Origin: Pseudonocardia hierapolitana
GTDB taxonomy: Bacteria; Actinomycetota; Actinomycetes; Mycobacteriales; Pseudonocardiaceae
Length of the DNA: 64,000 bases
Direction of reading: 5' to 3'
NCBI RefSeq assembly: GCF_007994075.1
Contig: NZ_VIWU01000001.1
Coordinates: 4,526,001-4,590,000, forward strand
How positions within the stretch are numbered: the first letter of the stretch is position 1; every line of letters starts with the position of its first letter. Under the pieces are notes generated by a model that was given only the letters and a program-made list of their open reading frames with translations, searched no databases and was not told where the DNA came from. Shown here in pieces: positions 17,285-27,858 of this stretch. The position numbers and the translations under genes were made by a program.

Positions 17285-18062
17285 CCTGCACCACCAGCTT
17301 CCGGGTCGCCCGTACGAGGAGCAGCTGCCCGGCGGCCAGCAGCAGGGCAGCCCAGAGCGCCTGGTGGGCGAGCAGGGCCGCGGTCGCTCCTCGCTCCCCG
17401 AACACGTCGATCGGCGTCTGCAGCATCGCCGGGAACGGGGTGGCGTACAGCGCGATCCGGAGGGGTTCGGGGAAGAAGGCGATCGGGACGGTCAGCCCGC
17501 ACACGACCCCGGTCGCCGCCGCGTAGACCGTGACCACGCCGCGGTTGTCGAGGAGCCAGAACGCCGTCAGGTCGAGCAGGAAGCGCGCCGCGAAGCTGAC
17601 CACCACCGCGAGCACCGTCGACACCACGAACAGCAGCACCGTCCACGGGCTCTGCGGCCACCGGAACGGCAGGACCAGCGCGCCGAACAGCACCGGCGGT
17701 GCGAACCGGATCAGCATGGCGTGCCCGGCCCGCCCGACGTCCTGCGCCAGCAGCGCGGGCTGGAGGTTCCATGGCCGCCCGAGGTCGATGGCGACGTCGC
17801 CGGAGCGAACGCGCTGGGCGAGCTCCCGGTCCGGCCAGATCATGACGACCGCGAGCAGGCCCTGGCCCAGCCAGACGAACGTGCCGGTGTCGGCGGCGTC
17901 GTAGCCGGCCGCGCTGCCGGTCTGCCCGACGACGGCGAGCAGCACGGCCACCCGCAGGAGGCCGAACACGGTGTTGGTGAACAGGCCTGCGATGCTCGCC
18001 GCGAGGTAGGTGGAGTGGCGCCGGAAGCCCGCCCTGACCAGGTGGAGGTAGGGCCTGAGCAC
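17277..18062 (-). CDS. ABC-2 family permease (first)
   Basis: About 261 residues from GTG at 18062; a TTG at 18089 would add nine. Six hydrophobic segments and the motif RSGDVAIDLGRPWNLQPALL parallel the RTGELDVLLARPL loop of its partner, so the two are paralogous halves of an exporter. First gene of the three-gene operon that ends in the ATPase. No promoter was identified with confidence. Confidence 0.82.
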   Translation of the reverse strand: MLRPYLHLVRAGFRRHSTYLAASIAGLFTNTVFGLLRVAVLLAVVGQTGSAAGYDAADTGTFVWLGQGLLAVVMIWPDRELAQRVRSGDVAIDLGRPWNLQPALLAQDVGRAGHAMLIRFAPPVLFGALVLPFRWPQSPWTVLLFVVSTVLAVVVSFAARFLLDLTAFWLLDNRGVVTVYAAATGVVCGLTVPIAFFPEPLRIALYATPFPAMLQTPIDVFGERGATAALLAHQALWAALLLAAGQLLLVRATRKLVVQGG

Positions 18063-18153
18063 GTCTGTCCACGCTAGGCCCGGGCGCAACCGGTTTTCCC
18101 ACGTCTCATCGCTGTCGTCACCGGCTGGCTGTCTCAGGGCCTCCTGCTCAGGG

Positions 18154-18327
18154 CCTCCTGGCGGCGCCGCGCATCGTGCGGGGCCGCCCCTCCCAGCTCA
18201 AGGGCGCCTGCGGCGTCGCTGCGCGATCGCTTCGCGACCCTTGACCTGCGAGCCTCTGCGGCCCCTCGGGCATGCGGTGCGGGCAGGCCGGGGCCTGCCC
18301 GGTGGGGCGCGCGGCGCCGCCAGGAGG
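18154..18327. repeat. Long-range perfect inverted repeat
   Basis: CCTCCTGGCGGCGCCGCGC at 18154-18172 is the exact reverse complement of 18309-18327. The 136-bp interior is itself GC-rich with small repeats (GGGGCCGCCCC, GGGCAGGCCGGGGCCTGCCC). It could fold as a structured RNA or be a remnant of a small non-autonomous element; no flanking target duplication was seen. Confidence 0.6.
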
Positions 18328-18371
18328 CGGTCCCGCGCATGATCAGCAGGTGGGATCCGTGCTGCACAGAC

Positions 18372-18447
18372 GATCAAGGTCAGATGGTCGCGATCAAGGG
18401 CTGATGGCCGCTGTTGAAGATCAACTAGCGACCATCTCGCCTTGATC
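18372..18447. repeat. 20-bp hairpin with GATCAAGG arms
   Basis: Arms 18372-18391 and 18428-18447 pair at 18 of 20 positions (GATCAAGG..AGATGGTCGC with GCGACCATCT..CCTTGATC). The loop contains another GATCAAGGG and a GATCAA. It sits just past the 3' end of the TetR gene and may terminate it. Confidence 0.55.
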
Positions 18448-18501
18448 GGCGATCAGGCCTCGGTGGCGCGGCCGTTTCTCGCCAGGAGCGGCTCGTGTCC
18501 G

Positions 18502-19119
18502 TCAGCAGCTGCGCATGATGCGGCTGACCTGCTCCTCGGTGAGGGCCGGGACGGGCAGCGGATGGGCGGCCCCTGCGCGGAGGCCGTCGAGGACGAACCC
18601 GAGGTGTCGGCGCCATGCCTGCGGATCGACGTCGCCGGTGGCCTCGATGGTCCGGGTGATCGCCCAGGTCACGAAGGCCATGTCGGCCAGCACGAAGTCC
18701 GGCCGCAGCTCGCCGCTGCGCTTCGCGCGCTCGACGATCTCGGTCATCAGCTCGTGGCCGCGCACGTGGTCGGGGGTCGGCGCGGCCTGCGGGATGCTGC
18801 GGGCGGACAGGTCGTTGTAGCCGCGGTCGGCGGCCTGCATCCGGCAGACCTGCTCCACGAAGTGGACGAAGCCGGCCCACGCGTCGTCCATCGCGAGCGC
18901 GTGCTCGGCGACCTCGATCAGCGTCTCGCGACGGTCGGCGAACACCGCGTCCACCAGGTCGGTCCTGGTCGGGAAGCGGTTGTAGAGCGTCCCGATGCTC
19001 ACGCCCGCCCTCCGGGCGACCTCGTCGAGGGCCACGTCGAGGCCGCGCTCGGCGAACACCGCGCGCGCGGCCTCGACGAGCCGTGCGCGGTTGCGCTGGG
19101 CGTCCTTGCGCAGGGGCAT
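18502..19119 (-). CDS. TetR-family regulator
   Basis: 205 residues. The N-terminal domain reads LDEVARRAGVSIGTLYNRFP and the C-terminal helical domain is of the SBP/TetR_C type with RSIPQAAPTPDHVRGHELM. It is divergent from the short-chain dehydrogenase gene at 19172. A 9-bp-armed palindrome overlapping that gene's start, and a matching half-site near its own promoter (GAAGTTGAC at 19131), are probably its operators. Confidence 0.88.
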   Translation of the reverse strand: MPLRKDAQRNRARLVEAARAVFAERGLDVALDEVARRAGVSIGTLYNRFPTRTDLVDAVFADRRETLIEVAEHALAMDDAWAGFVHFVEQVCRMQAADRGYNDLSARSIPQAAPTPDHVRGHELMTEIVERAKRSGELRPDFVLADMAFVTWAITRTIEATGDVDPQAWRRHLGFVLDGLRAGAAHPLPVPALTEEQVSRIMRSC

Positions 19120-19161
19120 GTTCCATCCAGGAAGTTGACGATGTCCTCAGGTTACCGGTAT

Positions 19162-19185
19162 GAAGTTGAGCATGACCTCAACTTC
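19162..19185. promoter_or_regulatory. TetR operator over the SDR start
   Basis: Perfect arms GAAGTTGAG (19162-19170) and CTCAACTTC (19177-19185) flank CATGAC, which contains the likely ATG of the SDR gene. The same half-site begins at 19131 before the TetR gene. Confidence 0.75.
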
Positions 19186-19900
19186 GCGCAAGGTGATCGC
19201 GGTCCTCGGCGTGGGACCGGGGCTGGGGATGTCGGTGGCCCGGCGGTTCAGGCGGGAGGGCTTCGCCGTTGCGCTCGTGTCGCGCACCGATGTGCGGCAC
19301 GCCGGGTACCGGGCCGAGCTCGCGGCCGACGGTGTGGAGTCCCGCAGCTACGCGGCCGACGTCACCGACCCGCAGCAGGTCCGGGACGTGCTGACGCGGA
19401 TCGCCGCCGACCTGGGGGACATCGACACCGTGTACTACGGCCCGGCCGCGGCGGATCTCGGAGCGCGGATCGTCCCGCTCCCGGATGCTGACGCTGCCGC
19501 CGTGCGGGCGCCGTTCGAGTCCGCCGTGCTCCCCGCCGTCGGCGTCGTGACCGCCGTGTTGCCGCGGATGCTGGAGCGCGGCGACGGCGCCCTGTTCTTC
19601 GGCGGCGGGTTGAGCGGCCTGCGGCCGATGCCGATGCTGGGCAACCTCGCACCCGCGTCCGCCGCCCTGCGCATGTACGTCCTGACGCTCGCCGCGGCCG
19701 TCAAGGAGCACGGGGTGTACGCGGCGACCCTCACGATCGGCGGGTTGATCGAACGCGGCGACATCCACCGCACGATGGTCGAGCAGGGCATGCCGCTGCC
19801 CACGCTCGACCCCGACGAGATCGCCGACACCGCGTGGCACATGTACGTCGCCCGCGACGAGGCGGAGGCGGTGTTCGACGCGTTGACCCCGGCGGCGTGA
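19172..19900 (+). CDS. Short-chain dehydrogenase/reductase-like protein lacking the Tyr-Lys pair
   Basis: 242 residues from ATG at 19172 ([11 protein letters not shown]); an ATG at 19160 is possible. The nucleotide-binding Rossmann motif is [14 protein letters not shown]. In the place of the SDR catalytic Y-x-x-x-K the chain reads [14 protein letters not shown], so the usual Tyr and Lys are missing. It may be inactive, use other residues, or bind NAD(P) for another purpose. It is under the divergent TetR gene and converges with icd across a long hairpin. Confidence 0.78.
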   Translation: MTSTSRKVIAVLGVGPGLGMSVARRFRREGFAVALVSRTDVRHAGYRAELAADGVESRSYAADVTDPQQVRDVLTRIAADLGDIDTVYYGPAAADLGARIVPLPDADAAAVRAPFESAVLPAVGVVTAVLPRMLERGDGALFFGGGLSGLRPMPMLGNLAPASAALRMYVLTLAAAVKEHGVYAATLTIGGLIERGDIHRTMVEQGMPLPTLDPDEIADTAWHMYVARDEAEAVFDALTPAA

Positions 19901-19903
19901 GCC

Positions 19904-19975
19904 GGCCGCGGTACAGGAAAGCCACTTTCCGGGCCTGCACGGCCCTGAAAGTGGCTTTCCTGAACTTCCGCGGCC
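19904..19975. terminator. Bidirectional terminator hairpin between convergent genes
   Basis: Three nested stems: GGCCGCGG/CCGCGGCC (19904-19911, 19968-19975), a perfect 16-bp stem CAGGAAAGCCACTTTC with its complement (19914-19929, 19947-19962), and GGGCC/GGCCC inside. It fills the gap between the SDR stop and the icd stop. No T-run, as is usual in high-GC actinobacteria. Confidence 0.8.
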
Positions 19976-22168
<2,193 letters not shown>

Positions 22169-22307
22169 CTTCTGCTTCGGCCTGCCTCGGGACGGGTGGT
22201 CGGACCCGGACACGCTATCCCGAACCGGGAGTGGACCGCGTCATGAGGCGCGGGAGGCCACATGCCCGCTACCGTGGGTTTCCACACGTTCTCGGGGAGG
22301 CACGGTC

Positions 22308-22652
22308 GTGGCCAGGATCACGGTTCCCAAGCTGGAGGCCTCCACCTTCAAGGGGTGGACGTTCGTGCTGGTCGCGGGCGTGGTGCTGGCGCTCCTCGCG
22401 ATCGTCGACCGGGGCGGGCTCGGCGCGACCACGGTCGCCAACGGCTCCACCGGCTGCCAGCTGGAAGTGGTGGCCGACGAGCTGAACGTCCGCAACGGGC
22501 CGAGCCCGGGTGCCGCGTCCGTCGAGACGCTGACGCGGGGCATGCGCGTCGACGGCACGAAGGTTGTCACGGACGGATTCCGGGAGCTGGAGGCGGGCCG
22601 GTGGGCGGCCGACCAGTTCCTGGCCCCGCTGCCGGGTTCGGACTGTGCCTGA
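22308..22652 (+). CDS. Membrane-anchored SH3-like domain protein
   Basis: 114 residues from GTG at 22308. One transmembrane helix (about 17-35) is followed by an extracytoplasmic bacterial SH3-like segment: QLEVVADELNVRNGPSPGA and RWAADQFLAPL. Such domains bind peptidoglycan or proteins at the cell wall. It is divergent from icd and 38 bp upstream of the pseudokinase gene, so the two may form an operon. Precise role unknown. Confidence 0.7.
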   Translation: MARITVPKLEASTFKGWTFVLVAGVVLALLAIVDRGGLGATTVANGSTGCQLEVVADELNVRNGPSPGAASVETLTRGMRVDGTKVVTDGFRELEAGRWAADQFLAPLPGSDCA

Positions 22653-22690
22653 GCGATGATCATGGTCCGCCCGTCGATCGGTGACCCTTC

Positions 22691-23902
22691 ATGACCGGAC
22701 TCAGCCCCACCCGGGTCATCGGCGGGCGGTACGTCGTGCTGGGGGACATCGGCAGCGCGGGCGCGGGCGTGGTGTGGCGTGCCGCCGACCGCGTGACGGG
22801 CCGGTCGGTGGCGGTGGCGGAACTGCACCTGCCCCCCGATCCCGACGAGCGGCGGATCGTGCGCGAGCGGTTGCTGCGGGTGGCGCGTGCAGCGGGTCGG
22901 CTCGACCACGCCGCGTTCGTCGCCATCCACGACGTCGTCACCGACGGCGACGTCGACCACATCGTGACCGAGCTCGTCGACGCGTCGACACTCGCCGAGC
23001 GCGTGGCGGGCGACGGGCCGCTGGACGAGCGCGCGGCGTCCGCGATGGCGCGCCAGCTGGCAGCCGCGCTGCACGCGGCTCACGGCGCGGGGATCGTGCA
23101 CGGGGACATCACCCCGCACACCGTGCTGCTCGGAGCGGACGGGAAGGTGCTCCTCGCCGGTGTCGGCGTCGCCGAGGCGGTCGACCCGCTGCGCACGACC
23201 CGCGATCCGCATTTCCTGGCTCCGGAGTTGCGCGACGGCGCGCCGGCAACCCCGGAATCGGACCTGTGGGCGTTCGGCGCCACGCTGCACGTCGCGCTGC
23301 TCGGCCGCCCGCCCGCCGACGGCGTCGTGCCGGAGTTCGGGGGCGGCGTGCTGGGGAGCACCCTCGCCGGGCTGCTGCAGCCGGCGCCGCGGGACCGGCC
23401 GGCGGCCCAGCACGTGGTCGGTGCGCTCGACGCCGCGCGGATGTTGGCAGGCGCGGCCCCCCGCGGCGGGCGCCGCTGGTGGTTCGCGGTCACGGGAGTG
23501 GTGGTCGGCCTCCTGGTCGGGCTGGCCGCCGGGTTCGCGCTCGCGACGCCGCGGATCCAGGCGCTCACCTACGGGCCGGACGGCGACGTGCGGCTCTCCG
23601 GTCCGGCCGCGTGCCTCGACGCGGCGCCGGCTCCCGGTGCCGTGATCAGCGGTGCGGACTGTGCCGGTCCGCACGGCGCCGAGATCGTCGCGTCCCTCCA
23701 GCTGTCCGGCGAACGCTTCCCCGGCCGCGACGCGCTCGTCGGGCTCGCGGCGGGGGCGTGCACACCGGCGTTCGACGCCGTGGTCGAGCGGCCCCGGCGG
23801 GCGAGCCTGGAACTCGTTGCGCTGGTCCCCACTCAGGCGGCGTTCGATGCCGGTGAGCGGATCGTGCACTGCGTGGCGCGCTCCCCCGGGAAAGTGGGAT
23901 GA
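22691..23902 (+). CDS. Membrane-anchored serine/threonine-kinase-like protein, predicted pseudokinase
   Basis: 403 residues. Residues 11-245 follow the PknB kinase fold, but key residues are changed: the ATP lysine of VAVK is Ala43 (VAVAEL), the catalytic loop is HGDITPHTV (Asp139 kept, Asn replaced by Thr144), and the DFG motif is AGV (156-158). One transmembrane helix follows (about 263-285), then an extracytoplasmic domain of about 115 residues with three cysteines in the middle and one near the end. The kinase-like half is cytoplasmic. It probably acts by binding rather than phosphotransfer, like the MviN partner domain in mycobacteria. The SH3-like gene upstream is the likely partner. 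Confidence 0.72.
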   Translation: MTGLSPTRVIGGRYVVLGDIGSAGAGVVWRAADRVTGRSVAVAELHLPPDPDERRIVRERLLRVARAAGRLDHAAFVAIHDVVTDGDVDHIVTELVDASTLAERVAGDGPLDERAASAMARQLAAALHAAHGAGIVHGDITPHTVLLGADGKVLLAGVGVAEAVDPLRTTRDPHFLAPELRDGAPATPESDLWAFGATLHVALLGRPPADGVVPEFGGGVLGSTLAGLLQPAPRDRPAAQHVVGALDAARMLAGAAPRGGRRWWFAVTGVVVGLLVGLAAGFALATPRIQALTYGPDGDVRLSGPAACLDAAPAPGAVISGADCAGPHGAEIVASLQLSGERFPGRDALVGLAAGACTPAFDAVVERPRRASLELVALVPTQAAFDAGERIVHCVARSPGKVG

Positions 23903-23924
23903 CGCGCGTGGTCTGATTCTCAGG

Positions 23925-24413
23925 GTGAGCACCGCGACCCACCGCAACATCGACCTCGTGGTCGCCGCCCTCACCGCGGGCGGCGCCGACCCCTCCCGGG
24001 TGGCGCGCCTGCAGGTGCTGCCCGACGCCGTCACGACCGCCGCGGCCGCGGCGGCCGCACTGGGCGTCGAGGTGGGGCAGATCGCGAACTCGCTGGTCTT
24101 CGACGCCGACGGCGACCCGCTGCTCGTGCTGACCTCCGGCGCGCACCGGGTGGACACCGCGAAGGTCGCCCAGCTGATCGGCGCGCAGCGCGTACGGCGG
24201 GCCTCGCCGGAGTTCGTCCGGGCCGCCACCGGGCAGGCGATCGGCGGCGTGGCCCCCGTCGGGCACCCGCAACCGCTGCGCACGCTGGTCGACCGGGCGC
24301 TCGAGGCCTACGACGAGGTGTGGGCGGCCGGCGGGATCCCGCACGCTGTCTTTCCCACTACGTACGGCGAGTTGGTGGCGGTCACGGGCGGCACGCCGGC
24401 GGACGTGGCGTAG
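23925..24413 (+). CDS. YbaK/EbsC-type aminoacyl-tRNA deacylase
   Basis: 162 residues from GTG at 23925. The YbaK fold is seen in QIANSLVFDADGDPLLVLTSG, VDTAKVAQLIGAQRVRRASPEFVRAATG and GGVAPVGHPQPLRTLVD. These proteins hydrolyse mischarged tRNAs, often Cys-tRNA(Pro) or a related error. Lys in the DTAKVAQ helix matches the conserved catalytic lysine. It starts 22 bp after the pseudokinase gene. Confidence 0.88.
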   Translation: MSTATHRNIDLVVAALTAGGADPSRVARLQVLPDAVTTAAAAAAALGVEVGQIANSLVFDADGDPLLVLTSGAHRVDTAKVAQLIGAQRVRRASPEFVRAATGQAIGGVAPVGHPQPLRTLVDRALEAYDEVWAAGGIPHAVFPTTYGELVAVTGGTPADVA

Positions 24414-24440
24414 CGAGATCCGTTCTCAGCTCGGCCAGAC

Positions 24441-25991
24441 CTACGTGTGCCACCGCCATCCACCGGCGTCGTGGACGCTCAGCTCGCCGTGCTCGGAGAA
24501 GAGGACGGGAAGGTCCGTCGGTCGGTCGCGGAGCTCGGCGTCGAGGAAGCCGATCGTCACCTCGGTGATGATGCGGTTGCCTTCGGTGCGCCCGAGGGAG
24601 CCGACCAGCGACGGCACCGGCGGCATCCACAGGGGCGCGTCGGTGAAGGTCGGGTGGGCGGTGCCGGGGATGGTGAGCATGTAGCCGGTCGTCGTGGTGC
24701 GCTCGAGCGCCCCCGCCAGATGGGGGAGGTAGGTGGGGTTGTCCTCGAGCCCGATCTGGCTGGTCAGCGCCAGCGCCGGCTGGTCGTACGGTCCGGGATG
24801 GGCGTCGTACGGACGGCCGTCGAGGGCGACCACCGCGGAGAAGCGCTCATCGCTGCGGGCTGCCTGGAAGGCGCCGCCCACGCCGGCCGACATGCCGACG
24901 ACCGCGGCGCGGCCGGTGTCCAGCCGACCGGCGAGGACGCTCCCCACCTCGCCGTTGTCGAGGCGGCCGAGGTGGGTGAGGGCCGAACGGAGATCGCCGG
25001 CCTTCACCGCCGCCAACTCCTCGCTCAACCGGAAGGCCTCGGCCTCGGAGCTGACGGAGTGCTCCGCCCTGCGAACCGTCCGGCCGTCGGCGAACACGAC
25101 CGCGGTCGAGTCGTAGGGGTGGTCGAGCGCGGCGACCACGTAGCCGTGGCTGGCCAACTCCTCGGCCCATGCGGTGTTCGTGGTGCGCCCCATGCCCCCA
25201 CCCGGCGAGAACAGCACCACCGGGAACCGCTCATCGCCGGAGGCGACGGGCGGTTCGGGCACCGCGTTGGTGCGGGCCACCACCTGCCCGTCGAAGAGGA
25301 ACCGGGGGATCCCGAGGAAGTCTCCGACGCCCTCGGCGACGGCGTTCGCCTCGGCCTCCGAGCGGCCCAGGTAGGGCGCCCGCTCCACCTCGTCCGGGCT
25401 CGCCTCGGCCGGGTACCAGATCTGGGCCTGCACCGCACGCACGTCGTCGGGATCGGTCGTCCACGTCTCGGGCCGATCGGGATCGGTCCACTCGACGACG
25501 GTGGTGCCGACCGCGTACTCGCCGGTCGGTGTCGGGAAGTCCGGGATCGGGAAGGCGATCGCCGCGCCCACACCGGCGACGATCGCCAGGACGCCGGCCG
25601 CCGAACCCGGTCCGGCCAGCCACCAGCGGATCCGCCGGCCGTCGGGCTTCCCCATCATGGTCCGGGCTGCGATCGGCAGCGCCACCGCGACCGCCACCAG
25701 CACCGGGACCAGCTGCCAGCGAAGACCCACCACCGGGAGCACCGCCGCCGACGCCGACGACACCGCTGCGGCGCCGATCGCGACTCGGCGCCGGAACCGC
25801 GGCGGCAACCAACGGGCCGACACCAGCGCGAGTGCGCCCACCACCAGGACTGCTTCGACCGGTGTCACGCCGATTCCACTGATCATCTCGTGCAGAGAGG
25901 CGATGGTCACCGAGTTCGGGTCGGACGGCCTCGGCCACAAAGCCGGATCTTCGGCCCCCGCGTCGGCCAAAAGGCTGGTCCACCGCGCCAT
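24441..25991 (-). CDS. Membrane-anchored alpha/beta hydrolase, PAF-acetylhydrolase type
   Basis: Up to 516 residues; the start may be the ATG at 25991 or a GTG at 25910. The first 150 residues hold four hydrophobic helices. The outer part is an alpha/beta hydrolase of the platelet-activating-factor acetylhydrolase group: IPVVLFSPG-like PVVLFSPGGGMG (oxyanion region), nucleophile elbow VVGMSAGVGG (Ser), acid ALDGRPYD and late His in IPGTAHPTF. Expected to hydrolyse short acyl esters outside the membrane; substrate unknown. It is convergent with the deacylase gene. Confidence 0.8.
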   Translation of the reverse strand: MARWTSLLADAGAEDPALWPRPSDPNSVTIASLHEMISGIGVTPVEAVLVVGALALVSARWLPPRFRRRVAIGAAAVSSASAAVLPVVGLRWQLVPVLVAVAVALPIAARTMMGKPDGRRIRWWLAGPGSAAGVLAIVAGVGAAIAFPIPDFPTPTGEYAVGTTVVEWTDPDRPETWTTDPDDVRAVQAQIWYPAEASPDEVERAPYLGRSEAEANAVAEGVGDFLGIPRFLFDGQVVARTNAVPEPPVASGDERFPVVLFSPGGGMGRTTNTAWAEELASHGYVVAALDHPYDSTAVVFADGRTVRRAEHSVSSEAEAFRLSEELAAVKAGDLRSALTHLGRLDNGEVGSVLAGRLDTGRAAVVGMSAGVGGAFQAARSDERFSAVVALDGRPYDAHPGPYDQPALALTSQIGLEDNPTYLPHLAGALERTTTTGYMLTIPGTAHPTFTDAPLWMPPVPSLVGSLGRTEGNRIITEVTIGFLDAELRDRPTDLPVLFSEHGELSVHDAGGWRWHT

Positions 25992-26054
25992 CCGTGATCG
26001 GGGCGGTTTCCACGGCTCCGCCGGCGAGTGAACGAGCCGGATCCTCGGTCGGCC

Positions 26055-26903
26055 TCATGCGGCGACCCGCAGGGGTCCGAAGTAGCGGCGCAGGGTGCGG
26101 TGCCAGGGGTTGGACGGCAGTTCGGGGTGGAGGGCGGCGATGCCGACGCAGTACTTGCTGACCGAGACGGGGCGGACGCCGAAGCGGCGCAGGATCTGGT
26201 CGGGGGCGTTGCCGCCTCCGGCGGACTTGCTCTCCACGAGTACGTGGGTGCCGGTGTCGCGGACCTCGTGGTGGGCATCGAGGCAGGACAGCGCGACGTC
26301 GCAGGTCAGTCGGACGTCGCCGGTGCGGGAGACGAAGGTGGTGCGTCGGTAGGTGGTGGCCAGGGCGGGGTGCAGGCGGAGTGGCCGGGACCAGCCGTAG
26401 GCGTCGGACAGAGCGGTGCGCAGGTGCGCCAGCGCCGCACCGGTGAGCTCGCCGCTGTGCTCGACCGGGTGCGGCACGCGTCGCTTCACCGTCTCCCCGC
26501 GGGCGCCCTCGAGCTTGACCTCGAACATGCACTGCCCGCTGTCGGTGTAGGTGCGGGTTCGGGCCTTGAACCGCTGACGGCGGCGCTGGATGTGGGAGTG
26601 GTAGCCGTCCAGGCCGGGGGTGTCGAAGTAGATCGACTCGTAGCCGAAGGTGCGCCGCCCGTCGATCTCCAGCACCTGCATCCCGGGGGCGAGTTCGGCG
26701 ATCATCCGGTGGAAGATCGCGGCGGGCACGAAGTACTTGCGGTCCACGCGGGTCTGCAGTTCGGCCAGAGCCATCAGCTCTTCCAGCCCGATGGGGGCGA
26801 CCATCGCGGCGGCTTCGCCCGCCGCCCGCTCGGCCGGGGTGACCCGGGTTGCCGGCGAGAATGCGCGGTAGCCGGGTGCGGCGCACGGGGTGCGGGTGTT
26901 CAT
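26055..26903 (-). CDS. VTC-domain (polyphosphate polymerase-like) protein
   Basis: 282 residues from ATG at 26903. The tunnel fold of VTC proteins is marked by ELMALAELQTRVDRKYFVP, YESIYFDTPGLDGYHSH, RRRQRFKARTRTYTD, MFEVKLEG, RLTCDVALSC and VLVESKSAGG, giving the alternating basic and acidic residues that bind phosphate chains. In eukaryotes the domain makes polyphosphate; the bacterial role is not settled. The start overlaps the stop of the DUF4956 gene (ATGA), a pairing common in bacteria. Confidence 0.88.
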   Translation of the reverse strand: MNTRTPCAAPGYRAFSPATRVTPAERAAGEAAAMVAPIGLEELMALAELQTRVDRKYFVPAAIFHRMIAELAPGMQVLEIDGRRTFGYESIYFDTPGLDGYHSHIQRRRQRFKARTRTYTDSGQCMFEVKLEGARGETVKRRVPHPVEHSGELTGAALAHLRTALSDAYGWSRPLRLHPALATTYRRTTFVSRTGDVRLTCDVALSCLDAHHEVRDTGTHVLVESKSAGGGNAPDQILRRFGVRPVSVSKYCVGIAALHPELPSNPWHRTLRRYFGPLRVAA

Positions 26904-27739
26904 CGCCGGTCCACGATGACGGTCCGCGAGTTGTCGGCGGGCTGCCCGCTGTTGGCGATCTGCCGGCCGTTCCCGGGCTGCTGACCGTTGCCGGGCTGCG
27001 GGCGGACCGCGGCCCGGCGGCCGACGGAGGGCCGCGGGTGGATGGCGGGCTGCTGGTTGATCGGGCCCTGCTGGTTGATCGCGGGCTTCTGGTTGATCGC
27101 GGGCTGCTGGTTGAGCAGGGCCTGCTGGGCGTTTGCGACCTGCTGGTTCACGGAGGGGTCGGGGGCGCGGGTGGCGGCCTGGAACCGCACGTCGACGATC
27201 ATCACGTCGCGCACGTAGTCGATCTGGTCGACCACGTGGTGCATCACCCGGCCGCCCAGGCGGCGTTCGAGGTCGGCGATCAGCGCGTCGTCGTCGTGGT
27301 GCACCACGTCGAGGGTGACTTCCAGGCGCTGGGCGCGGGCACGCAACGGCCTGCTGTCCACCACCAGCATGGTCGCGACCAACAGCACGTTGATCCCCAC
27401 GGCCAGGACGCGGTCGTCCAGGCTCAGTCCGTTGACCAGGCCGGCGACCAGCGCGACGAAGTAGTACGCGACCTCCTGCTGGGTCACGGTGGACGAGCGC
27501 AGCCGGATGATCGACAGGATCGCGAACAGCCCGAAGCCCAGCGCCAGGTCCACCCGCACCGTGCTCAGCAACGACATCGCCACGAAGATCCCGATGTTGA
27601 GCGTGACGTAGGCCAGCAACAGGTCGGCGCGGCGGTGGCGGCGGTAGTACAGCACGTAGGCCAGCAGGAAGATCGCGAGCAGGTCGATGCCCAGGTCGAT
27701 CCCGTACTCGATGTACAACGAGACCGGAGTGCCGGGCAC
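26900..27739 (-). CDS. DUF4956 membrane protein with Asn/Gln-rich tail
   Basis: 280 residues from GTG at 27739 (VPGTPVSLYIEYG), the first good start in the uninterrupted frame. Four hydrophobic helices (LLAIFLLAYVLYY, TLNIGIFVAMSLL, LGFGLFAILSIIRLRSSTVT, VLAVGINVLLVATML) precede a cytoplasmic domain with EVTLDVVHHDDDALIADLE. The last 80 residues repeat INQQPA/INQKPA units rich in Asn and Gln. Upstream, another frame encodes an excellent signal peptide that would join this frame if one base were added at about 27768, so the gene may be 5' frameshifted. It is coupled to the VTC gene. Confidence 0.78.
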   Translation of the reverse strand: MPGTPVSLYIEYGIDLGIDLLAIFLLAYVLYYRRHRRADLLLAYVTLNIGIFVAMSLLSTVRVDLALGFGLFAILSIIRLRSSTVTQQEVAYYFVALVAGLVNGLSLDDRVLAVGINVLLVATMLVVDSRPLRARAQRLEVTLDVVHHDDDALIADLERRLGGRVMHHVVDQIDYVRDVMIVDVRFQAATRAPDPSVNQQVANAQQALLNQQPAINQKPAINQQGPINQQPAIHPRPSVGRRAAVRPQPGNGQQPGNGRQIANSGQPADNSRTVIVDRR

Positions 27740-27765
27740 GGCCGTGGGTGCGGAACCGCTCCCAT

Positions 27766-27858
27766 CGCCTCGGTTGCGGACGCGATGGTGGCGACGGACA
27801 GCATCGCCGCGATCACAAGGCCGGCGACAGCGATCGCGCGGGCACAGAACCTCGTCAC
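27766..27858 (-). pseudogene. Displaced signal-peptide segment of the DUF4956 gene
   Basis: From GTG at 27858, preceded by GGGGAACC, the frame encodes MTRFCARAIAVAG and a hydrophobic core ending IASATE, a textbook signal peptide or first helix. It then runs out of frame with the DUF4956 coding sequence. Adding one G near 27768 gives SATEGDGSGSAPTAVPG and a continuous protein of 319 residues. Either a real 1-nt deletion or a sequence error. Confidence 0.6.

Larger units (their letters stand above)
18063..18501. other. Gene-free stretch rich in inverted and direct repeats
   Basis: No convincing coding sequence. It holds a tandem pair of CTCAGGGCCTCCTG (about 18134-18160), a perfect 19-bp inverted repeat (arms 18154-18172 and 18309-18327) enclosing about 136 bp, and an imperfect 20-bp hairpin (18372-18391 with 18428-18447). 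It separates the ABC exporter operon promoter side from the end of a TetR gene. Confidence 0.6.
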
